18,984 bases of DNA. Origin: Candidatus Saccharimonadota bacterium. Lineage in GTDB: Bacteria; Patescibacteriota; Saccharimonadia; Saccharimonadales; Saccharimonadaceae. The notes below the pieces were generated by a model, which did no database searches, was not told the DNA's origin, and was given only the letters and a program-made list of their open reading frames with translations. The DNA lies in assembly GCA_900555675.1 (NCBI GenBank), contig UNSN01000010.1, positions 1-18,984 on the forward strand, written 5' to 3'. Position 1 is the first letter of the stretch; each line of letters opens with the position of its first letter. Positions 12,660-18,984 of this stretch are shown here, one piece after another. Position numbers and translations under genes: made by a program.

Positions 12660-14081
12660 ATGAGTGATAATATATTTAAACGAACAAAAATATTAGCAAC
12701 AATTGGGCCAGCAACGTTCAGCCAAGAAAAGGTTTACCAATTGTTGGAGGCCGGCGTTAACGGCATCCGTATGAACTTTAGCCACGGCGCTAATGAGGAG
12801 AGAATTGAGCAGATCGATTGGGTGCGCACAGCTAGTAAACAGTTGGGCAAGCCTGTCGCAATTCTACAAGATTTGCAAGGTCCGAAGATTCGCTTGGGTG
12901 TTTTGAAAGATAACATGCTGAATGTTAAGGTTGGCGATATGCTGGTCTTGGACTCAGAAATTACTGAGCATGACGGCAGCTTCAATTTGCCGGTGCAGTA
13001 CAATTTGGCGGAGAAGATGAAAGTCGGCGAGCCACTTTACATGTTTGACGGCAAGATCAGGACGGTTGTACGAGAAATTGTTAGCCCAACTGCAATTCGC
13101 GTAGAAGTTCAGAATGACGGTTTTTTGATGAGCCGCAAGGGTTTGAATTTGCCAGACACAGATTTTGGTGGCGACATTCTTACTCAGAAAGATATTAACG
13201 ATTTGGAGTGGGGCGCAAGCCAAGATTTTGATTACGTTGCATTGAGTTTTATTCAAAAAGCTGATGACATTATTGATTTGCGTCGTCGATTGACAGACCT
13301 GGGTTCGACAGCCAATATTATTGCCAAGATTGAAACTAAGTCTGCCGTTGATCCAGAGAATTTGGAGGAAATCGTTAAGACTAGTGACGGTATTATGGTC
13401 GCTCGCGGCGACTTGGCGGTGGAAGCTGGTGCGGAAATTGTCCCAGTTGTACAGCGTCGAATTATTGCCTTGTGTCGTAAATATTGCAAGCTAGTAATCG
13501 TTGCAACACAAATGATGGGCAGTATGGTTGATAATCCAGAACCAAGTCGCGCTGAAGTAAGCGACGTTGCTAATGCCGTAATTCAAGGCGCTGACGTAGT
13601 CATGTTGTCTGATGAGACTGCCAATGGTAAATATCCTGTTGAAACCGTTCGCGCGATGCGCAAGACTATTATCTACACTCAAGAGCACAGTGAAGTAATG
13701 TTGGTAGAAAAGGCTGAAATGCGTGAAAAAACTGACGCGATTTTAAGCTACACGGCAGCTCAATTGGCAAGGAGAATTAAGGCTCGAGCTATTATTGCGG
13801 AAACGCACACTGGCGCTACTGCAATTAACGTTGCCGCATATCGTCCGAACCTGCCAATTGTTTGTGTGACCGAAAATGTGAAGACCGCGCAAAAGTTGGC
13901 GCTAAGGTACGCTTCTCGTCCATATGTTCGACCAAACGATTCAAATGCAGCAACTAAGCTAGCTGATGAGTTGAAGCAAGAAGGCTATTTCGGCGCAGAT
14001 CCAGTTACGGTTGTGCTTGTTAGCGGTCACAATCCAGAGCCAGGTAAAACTGACAATATCCAAGTCAAGACGTTGTCATAA
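12660..14081 (+). CDS. pyk: Pyruvate kinase
   Basis: This enzyme converts PEP and ADP to pyruvate and ATP, the last step of glycolysis. Key residues are visible: R37 in IRMNFSHG, K223 and E225 in IIAKIETK, D251 in MVARGDLAVE, ATQMMGSM (about 282-289) and the helix ending LSDETANGKYP, where most enzymes read LSGETAxGxYP. The C-terminal domain is intact (IIAETHTGATA, VCVTEN). At 473 residues the length is normal. The start fits the leaderless promoter and the TKIxxTIGPA N-terminus. It opens a tight run with pgk 11 bases downstream; the pyk stop lies within the pgk ribosome site (TAAGGAG). Together these genes are the likely ATP-yielding end of a fermentative metabolism. Confidence 0.97.
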   Translation: MSDNIFKRTKILATIGPATFSQEKVYQLLEAGVNGIRMNFSHGANEERIEQIDWVRTASKQLGKPVAILQDLQGPKIRLGVLKDNMLNVKVGDMLVLDSEITEHDGSFNLPVQYNLAEKMKVGEPLYMFDGKIRTVVREIVSPTAIRVEVQNDGFLMSRKGLNLPDTDFGGDILTQKDINDLEWGASQDFDYVALSFIQKADDIIDLRRRLTDLGSTANIIAKIETKSAVDPENLEEIVKTSDGIMVARGDLAVEAGAEIVPVVQRRIIALCRKYCKLVIVATQMMGSMVDNPEPSRAEVSDVANAVIQGADVVMLSDETANGKYPVETVRAMRKTIIYTQEHSEVMLVEKAEMREKTDAILSYTAAQLARRIKARAIIAETHTGATAINVAAYRPNLPIVCVTENVKTAQKLALRYASRPYVRPNDSNAATKLADELKQEGYFGADPVTVVLVSGHNPEPGKTDNIQVKTLS

Positions 14082-14092
14082 GGAGAATTTAG

Positions 14093-15331
14093 GTGGGCAG
14101 AAAATTTCCGAAGCAAACAATTCGCGATGTTGATCTACGTGGAAAAACTATTCTTCTGCGAGCGGATTGTAATGTGCCGCTAACAAAGCGCGGTCAGATT
14201 TCTGATGATCTAAGAATTCGCGCTTCGCTGCCCACACTCCGATATTTATTGGAGCAGAATTGCAAGATTGTTATCATGTCTCATCTGGGGCGACCAAAAG
14301 GTAAGGATCTCAAGTTTAGTCTGAAAGTTGTCGCAGATCACCTATCCAAGTTACTGAGCCGTCCGGTAGAATTGCTGGATGATTGCGTGGGCGAAGCTGT
14401 TCATCAAGCCGTTCGCCGCGCACCACGAGGCAGTATTCTCATGTTGGAGAATTTACGCTTTTATGACGAGGAGGAGGCTGATGATTTAACATTTGCCAAG
14501 TCAATTCAGCGCGCTGTCCGAGCGGATTATTTTGTGCAGGACGGATTTGCGGTTGCGCATAGGACGCACGCCAGCACTCATGCAATTACGTTGTGCGTTC
14601 CAGGACTAGCGGGGTTCCTATTAGAAAAAGAATATGTAACTATCACCGAGGCGATGAATAAGCCAAAACGTCCGTTGGTTGCGGTTATTGGCGGCGCGAA
14701 AGTTAGCGATAAAATATTACTGATTAAGCGTCTAATTAAAAAGGCGGATCGGATTTTAATTGGCGGTGCCATGTCGAACACGTTTTTATATTGTCGTGGA
14801 TTTAATGTCGGCAAAAGTGTGTTTGAGCCGGGAATGGAAAAGGTTGTCGCGGAAATTTATGACTTGGCGGCGGCTAAGGTTGGTGCAGAGAATGTTGACG
14901 ATTTTTTGGTATTGCCGATTGACGTGGCGGTTGCGCCAGAGATTTCTAAGGATTTCCCTCGTCAAGAAGTTAATATTGATAAAATAAAGAACTCAGATAT
15001 GGCGCTGGATATAGGAAGTCAGACAATTGAGAAATTCACAAAAATACTGGCCGGCGCGAAGATGGTTATTTGGAATGGTCCGCTGGGCTATGCTGAAATT
15101 GATAATTTTGCAATCGGTTCAGCGCGAGTAGCGCTAGCTATTGCTCAGAATAAAGGGGTCGTTTCAATAGTTGGTGGCGGAGATACAGCTGATTTTATAT
15201 TGAAATGGGACGGGCATGACGGCGCCAATTTTACTCATGTTTCCACTGGTGGCGGAGCTAGTATGGCCTTGATGGCTGGTAAAAAATTGCCTGGAATTGA
15301 AAGTTTACTAGACGCATACGGCTTGAGATGA
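14093..15331 (+). CDS. pgk: Phosphoglycerate kinase
   Basis: This enzyme makes ATP and 3-phosphoglycerate from 1,3-bisphosphoglycerate. Substrate-site motifs are RADCNVPL (23-30), R41 in DDLRIRAS, SHLGRPKG (63-70), ENLRF and HRTHAST; the usual VNDAFGTAHR reads VQDGFAVAHR. The nucleotide half shows IGGAMSNTFL, GPLGYAE, VSIVGGGDTADF and HVSTGGGASM, the glycine-rich hinge of the family. It has 412 residues, a normal length. It starts with GTG, six bases after AAGGAG, and ends with tandem TGA TAA. Lying between pyk and tpiA, it is surely co-transcribed. Neither gapdh nor enolase is in this run. Confidence 0.97.
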   Translation: MGRKFPKQTIRDVDLRGKTILLRADCNVPLTKRGQISDDLRIRASLPTLRYLLEQNCKIVIMSHLGRPKGKDLKFSLKVVADHLSKLLSRPVELLDDCVGEAVHQAVRRAPRGSILMLENLRFYDEEEADDLTFAKSIQRAVRADYFVQDGFAVAHRTHASTHAITLCVPGLAGFLLEKEYVTITEAMNKPKRPLVAVIGGAKVSDKILLIKRLIKKADRILIGGAMSNTFLYCRGFNVGKSVFEPGMEKVVAEIYDLAAAKVGAENVDDFLVLPIDVAVAPEISKDFPRQEVNIDKIKNSDMALDIGSQTIEKFTKILAGAKMVIWNGPLGYAEIDNFAIGSARVALAIAQNKGVVSIVGGGDTADFILKWDGHDGANFTHVSTGGGASMALMAGKKLPGIESLLDAYGLR

Positions 15332-15355
15332 TAAACTAAGCATAAGGATTATCTC

Positions 15356-16114
15356 ATGAGAAAAAAGTTAATCATTGGTAACTGGAAAATGAACTTCAAT
15401 ATGCAGGAGGCTAGCTTATATTTGCATAAGCTGATGAACACGCTGCCATCGCATAGAGATGTTGAAGTGGTGATGGCGCCTACTATTTTGACGCTGCAGA
15501 GTTTGAGCTTGCAAATTAATCGTCGAATCGCTAAGTTGGCGGCTCAGAATTGCTATTGGCGAGATTCGGGGGCGTACACGGGAGAAATTCCAGCGGCGCA
15601 TCTTCGTGGAATTACTGATTATGTGATAATTGGACATTCGGAACGTCGCTATATTTTCATTGAAAGCGAAAAAGATATTCGGTTGAAAGTTCAGGCGGCA
15701 ATTCGAAATCGTATTCATCCGATTTTGTGCGTTGGTGAGACGATTCAAGAGAAGACTCTTGGCGAAACGAAGGATGTTCTAGCTGATCAATTGACTAGCG
15801 GTCTGGCTAATGTGACGGCAGACGAGCTGGATGAAGTAGTTATTGCATATGAGCCAGTTTGGGCGATCGGTACTGGCGACAGCGCTAAAGCGTCTGATGT
15901 AAAAAAAGCTACACAGATGATTCGACGACATATTTCTCATTTGTACGGTAAAAAAGCGGCGGAATCAGTTCGAGTTGTTTATGGTGGAAGTATTACTTCA
16001 ATAAACGCCGCGGATTATTTGGCAATTGATGAACTTGATGGTTTATTGGTTGGGGCAGCCAGTTTGGATGCATATCAATTTAAGGAGATAATCTCGAAAG
16101 CACATAAAGGTTAA
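15356..16114 (+). CDS. tpiA: Triosephosphate isomerase
   Basis: The enzyme interconverts dihydroxyacetone phosphate and glyceraldehyde 3-phosphate. Catalytic residues are K11 in GNWKMN, H94 in IIGHSERR and E166 in AYEPVWAIGTG, and the phosphate-gripping YGGSI loop is present near the C-terminus. Its 252 residues are typical. AAGGA (15344-15348) lies seven bases before the ATG. It is 24 bases after pgk and 14 bases before the next gene, so it sits inside the glycolytic operon. No anomalies. Confidence 0.97.
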   Translation: MRKKLIIGNWKMNFNMQEASLYLHKLMNTLPSHRDVEVVMAPTILTLQSLSLQINRRIAKLAAQNCYWRDSGAYTGEIPAAHLRGITDYVIIGHSERRYIFIESEKDIRLKVQAAIRNRIHPILCVGETIQEKTLGETKDVLADQLTSGLANVTADELDEVVIAYEPVWAIGTGDSAKASDVKKATQMIRRHISHLYGKKAAESVRVVYGGSITSINAADYLAIDELDGLLVGAASLDAYQFKEIISKAHKG

Positions 16115-16128
16115 AAAATAGGGGGCAT

Positions 16129-17367
16129 ATGACAGATATTGATTTTGATGAGTTGGATAGAGCGGTAAGCTCTCTTATGGATAAGCAGCGAGAAAAAGAA
16201 GCTCCAGCGGTGGCTAATGAAAATAATAGCGAGGTTTCTGCGTCTGCGCTCGTAGAGGAAAAACCTGTGCCAGAGAACTCTATTGGTACTAGCTTTGCAC
16301 CTCCAGTAACTCCATTTACGCCTTCGTCTGTTGTTTCTACTCCTTTATCGTCGATCTCTCAGTCTGAAACAAAAAAAGAGCCTTCTAGCGACAATACGAT
16401 TCCTAAAGAGATTGATAGTCCTACGAATGAGAAAGTTACTAATGATTTAATAGCTAGCAGGACTCCTGGCGTGGCTGCTAGCGAAGTCAAAGCTGCGCCA
16501 GTAATCGCGAGACGCTCGACTGGTCGTTTCATGGATGTTGTTAGACCTTCATCTGTCAGCACTATCCAAAAACCTGCTGTTCCCGCTCCATCCCGAACTG
16601 GCACGACGATTCAGCCCTCACCTGATTTGGTGGACGTGATTAGCGCAAATAATAGGCATTCTGCGGTAGGGAAAGAAATGTCTGATATAGTTTCTCAATC
16701 AGATAATCTTAGTGATACCCCTGATCTTAAAGATGTACATAATGAATCTACTTTTGCGGAAATTGAAGATATGCCTGCTGAGGAGTTGTCATTGACTGAT
16801 AAGATAGCGCAATCATTAGCCGTAAGTAACAGCGAAGCTCCTGCTACACCGATGACTACGCCGTTGGAGTCTCCGTTTATCGCTAATGTTGAAGTGGAGA
16901 AGCGACCGCTTGGTTCTGTTAACCAAACTATGACTAGCTCCGAGATGAATAGCGATGAAGATGCGTCTATGCCTGCTGATTCTGAGGATATAAAATTGGA
17001 ACATCAATATAATACCAATTTATCTAATTACAGCATGAGCGAAAATTCTTTGGGTGATGCGCCCGACTCGCCAATGGATTTGAGTCCAGAAATTATAGCA
17101 ATTGAGGAGGCTGGCGTTCCTGAAGATTCAGACGATAAAATGTCCACTGACATTGACAGCTCTTTGATTGAATCTTCTGAATTATCCGAAAAAGAAACTA
17201 TGGATTCTGAGCCAGCACCGATGTTTGCCGCCGTATCTACAGAGGTCAAACCTTCAGCCGACAAAGAAAAGAAAAAGTCCGGATTATTAATAGCATTGCT
17301 TATTGTTCTATTTTTGGCAATTGGTATGGCTGGCGGCGCTGTTTCGTACTTTTTGCTGATAAAATAG
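16129..17367 (+). CDS. Large disordered tail-anchored hypothetical protein
   Basis: I cannot assign a function. The 412 residues are rich in Ser, Pro, Glu, Asp, Thr and Val and mostly look disordered. Two parts stand out: the acidic N-terminal helix MTDIDFDELDRAVSSLM and the basic island RRSTGRFMDVVRPSS (about residues 128-142). A lysine cluster (EKKKSG) precedes one C-terminal membrane helix (about 385-410) with almost no tail, so the protein should be anchored by its C-terminus and face the cytoplasm. The ATG at 16129 has a GGGGG run (16121-16125) three bases upstream. It follows tpiA by 14 bases and probably belongs to the glycolytic transcript. I recall similar IDFDELD-type proteins from Saccharibacteria, without a known role. 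Confidence 0.75.
   Translation: MTDIDFDELDRAVSSLMDKQREKEAPAVANENNSEVSASALVEEKPVPENSIGTSFAPPVTPFTPSSVVSTPLSSISQSETKKEPSSDNTIPKEIDSPTNEKVTNDLIASRTPGVAASEVKAAPVIARRSTGRFMDVVRPSSVSTIQKPAVPAPSRTGTTIQPSPDLVDVISANNRHSAVGKEMSDIVSQSDNLSDTPDLKDVHNESTFAEIEDMPAEELSLTDKIAQSLAVSNSEAPATPMTTPLESPFIANVEVEKRPLGSVNQTMTSSEMNSDEDASMPADSEDIKLEHQYNTNLSNYSMSENSLGDAPDSPMDLSPEIIAIEEAGVPEDSDDKMSTDIDSSLIESSELSEKETMDSEPAPMFAAVSTEVKPSADKEKKKSGLLIALLIVLFLAIGMAGGAVSYFLLIK
17357..17365 (+). promoter_or_regulatory. Internal extended -10 for the helicase gene, leaderless
   Basis: TGATAAAAT lies within the last codons of the upstream gene. Its hexamer ends six bases before the helicase ATG (17372). No -35 is recognisable. No Shine-Dalgarno sequence precedes the ATG, which supports leaderless expression over read-through translation. 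Confidence 0.45.
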
Positions 17368-17371
17368 ATAT

Positions 17372-18984
17372 ATGTCTAATTTTACTGACGGATTAAATAG
17401 CGAGCAAGCTCGAGCGGTAACGCACGCTGATGGGCCACTGTTGATTTTGGCTGGAGCCGGATCTGGAAAGACTAAAACCCTGACCCATAGAATTGCCTAT
17501 TTGATTGGCGAGTTGAAGATATTTCCTAGTCGAATATTGGCGGTTACATTTACTAATAAGGCCGCGAAGGAAATGCGTCAGCGATTGGCGCAAATATTGG
17601 GTGAAGATTCTGAAAATCGGCAATTTATGCCGTGGATGGGAACTTTTCACAGTATTTGCGTGCGAATGTTGCGGATGGATGGTGAAAATATTGGCCTGAA
17701 CAAGCGATTCTTAATTTACGATACCGACGATCAAATAAGCTTGATGAAGCAGATTATGAAGGCTCGCGACTTGACGGATAAAGATATTAAACCTCGAGCT
17801 GTACTTTCGGCTATTTCAAACGCTAAAAATGAGATGAGAAGTGCTGAGGATTTTTCGGCTTCGACTCGTGGCCCAAGAGAACAGAAAATAGCTGAGCTGT
17901 TTTTTGCTTACGAAAAAGCTTTGAAAGACGCTTCGGCGTTGGATTTTGACGATTTATTGATAAAAACTGTGGAATTATTGAGAAATAAGCCGGATATCCG
18001 TCATAAATGGCAGCAGCAATTCGAGCATATTTTGATTGACGAGTATCAGGACACGAATGCGGTGCAATATGCGCTAATTAAGCTGTTGGTTAATTCGCGT
18101 CGTAATTTATGCGTGGTTGGTGATGACGCTCAGTCGATTTATAGTTTTCGCGGGGCTGATTACACTAATATTCTCAATTTTGAGCGTGATTTTCCAGGTA
18201 CGACGGTGGTTAAGTTGGAGCAAAATTATCGTTCGACTGGCGCGATTTTGAATATGGCGAATGCGCTGATTAGTCATAATATTCATAGAACTGATAAAAA
18301 CTTATGGACGGCGAATGGTGACGGCGTTGAGCCGAAATTATGGCAGTTATACAATGAGTCTGAGGAGGCTTTGGCGATTGCGAATGAGATTCAGGCGCAA
18401 ATTGCGAACGGCCGTCAATATGGTGACGTGGCGGTGTTGTACCGAACGAATGCGCAAAGTTACGCAATTGAGCGAGCCCTGCGTCAGAGCTATATTCCGT
18501 ATAAAATTGTCGGCGGTCTGCGATTCTTAGATCGAGCGGTCGTTAAGGATTTATTGGCATATCTTCGATTGTTATATCAGCCGAGTGATCGAGTTAGTTT
18601 TTTGCGAATTGTGAATACGCCAAAACGTGGCGTTGGCGCGGTGAGTATTTCTAAGTTTTTGGACTGGAATGACGCGTCAGGGCGAGATATAATCAGTGGT
18701 TTGCTGATGGTTGAGGAGGCGGATACTTTGACGGCGCGTGCAAAACGTCCGTTGCTAGAGTTTGGTCAAAAACTGCACGATTTGCAGCAGGAAATTGACG
18801 GATCTCCAGCCGAACTGATTGAAAAAATTATGAAAAGTACTGGCTATGAAGATTTTATAAACGACGGAACGCCGCAAGCTGAGGAGCGAATGGAAAATAT
18901 CGGCGTGCTTTTGTCAGAGGCGAAGGCTTACGTTGACGTGGCGACGTTTTTGGAAGAGATGGCTTTGATGTCTTCGACGGATAC
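17372..18984 (+). CDS. UvrD/PcrA-type superfamily 1 DNA helicase, C-terminus outside the window
   Basis: This 3'-5' ATP-dependent DNA helicase acts in nucleotide excision and mismatch repair and in clearing RecA or stalled replication. About 537 residues are present of some 700-750. It shows the Q-motif region LNSEQARAV, Walker A AGAGSGKT (27-34), motif Ia AVTFTNKAAKEMR, GTFHS, the acidic box DFDDLL, Walker B LIDEYQDTN, motif III GDDAQSIYSFRGAD, and motif IV LEQNYRST. Domain 2B elements follow (YKIVGGLRFLDRAVVKD, NTPKRGVG). UvrD and PcrA cannot be told apart here. The start at 17372 is four bases after the previous stop, without a ribosome site but with a -10 six bases upstream. No defects are seen in the visible part. 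Confidence 0.95.
   Translation, partial: MSNFTDGLNSEQARAVTHADGPLLILAGAGSGKTKTLTHRIAYLIGELKIFPSRILAVTFTNKAAKEMRQRLAQILGEDSENRQFMPWMGTFHSICVRMLRMDGENIGLNKRFLIYDTDDQISLMKQIMKARDLTDKDIKPRAVLSAISNAKNEMRSAEDFSASTRGPREQKIAELFFAYEKALKDASALDFDDLLIKTVELLRNKPDIRHKWQQQFEHILIDEYQDTNAVQYALIKLLVNSRRNLCVVGDDAQSIYSFRGADYTNILNFERDFPGTTVVKLEQNYRSTGAILNMANALISHNIHRTDKNLWTANGDGVEPKLWQLYNESEEALAIANEIQAQIANGRQYGDVAVLYRTNAQSYAIERALRQSYIPYKIVGGLRFLDRAVVKDLLAYLRLLYQPSDRVSFLRIVNTPKRGVGAVSISKFLDWNDASGRDIISGLLMVEEADTLTARAKRPLLEFGQKLHDLQQEIDGSPAELIEKIMKSTGYEDFINDGTPQAEERMENIGVLLSEAKAYVDVATFLEEMALMSSTD

Noticed and set aside
1..18984. UGA recoded as glycine, as in some CPR lineages
   Set aside because: All long genes are free of internal UGA, and pgk ends at UGA followed by UAA, consistent with UGA as a stop.
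1..18984. CRISPR arrays, insertion sequences or transposases
   Set aside because: No regularly spaced repeats, transposase motifs or terminal inverted repeats were seen.

Overview
The window looks like chromosome from a small-genome, AT-leaning bacterium of the Candidate Phyla Radiation, most likely Candidatus Saccharibacteria (TM7). This rests on the gene content and on protein styles I associate with that group: a MurA carrying an N-terminal helix-turn-helix, and S/P/E-rich tail-anchored proteins starting with an IDFDELD-type motif. There is no rRNA or other phylogenetic marker here, so the assignment is an inference. Long intact ORFs without in-frame UGA fit the standard bacterial code.

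Layout. Positions 1-968 (-) hold the N-terminal three quarters of serine hydroxymethyltransferase (glyA), divergent from a helix-turn-helix/MurA fusion (1035-2558). MurA converges, with an 11-bp overlap, on a divergent alpha-glucan phosphorylase (2548-4353, -). A tRNA patch follows: tRNA-Gly (-) and tRNA-Arg (+) are divergent, and each is followed closely by a protein gene on its own strand. A small disordered protein then shares a bidirectional terminator with tRNA-Lys, and tRNA-His follows. Next come folD (+), a stand-alone CheY-like response regulator (-), a SAM-methyltransferase-like protein (+), a large 7TM/GAF histidine kinase (+), a small tail-anchored protein (-) and tRNA-Glu (+).

From about 10510 to 12600 lies a region of different character. 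It has two tandem paralogous single-pass membrane proteins, each followed by a short ORF. The two short ORFs resemble each other and look like truncated N-termini of one family. In the first paralog arginine codons shift from CGN to AGA/AGG. Beside a tRNA gene, this looks like an accessory island. After it come pyk, pgk and tpiA in a tight run, a 412-residue disordered tail-anchored protein, and the start of a UvrD/PcrA helicase that runs off the window.

The most striking signal is regulatory. Most genes that begin a transcription unit have a -10 hexamer, usually the extended TGnTATAAT form, ending only 6-8 bases before the ATG (10 for the kinase). Their mRNAs should therefore be leaderless or nearly so. 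Genes inside operons, and the island genes, instead have Shine-Dalgarno-like sequences. Functionally the window combines one-carbon metabolism (glyA, folD), cell-wall precursor synthesis (murA), glucan breakdown and lower glycolysis, signal transduction and DNA repair.
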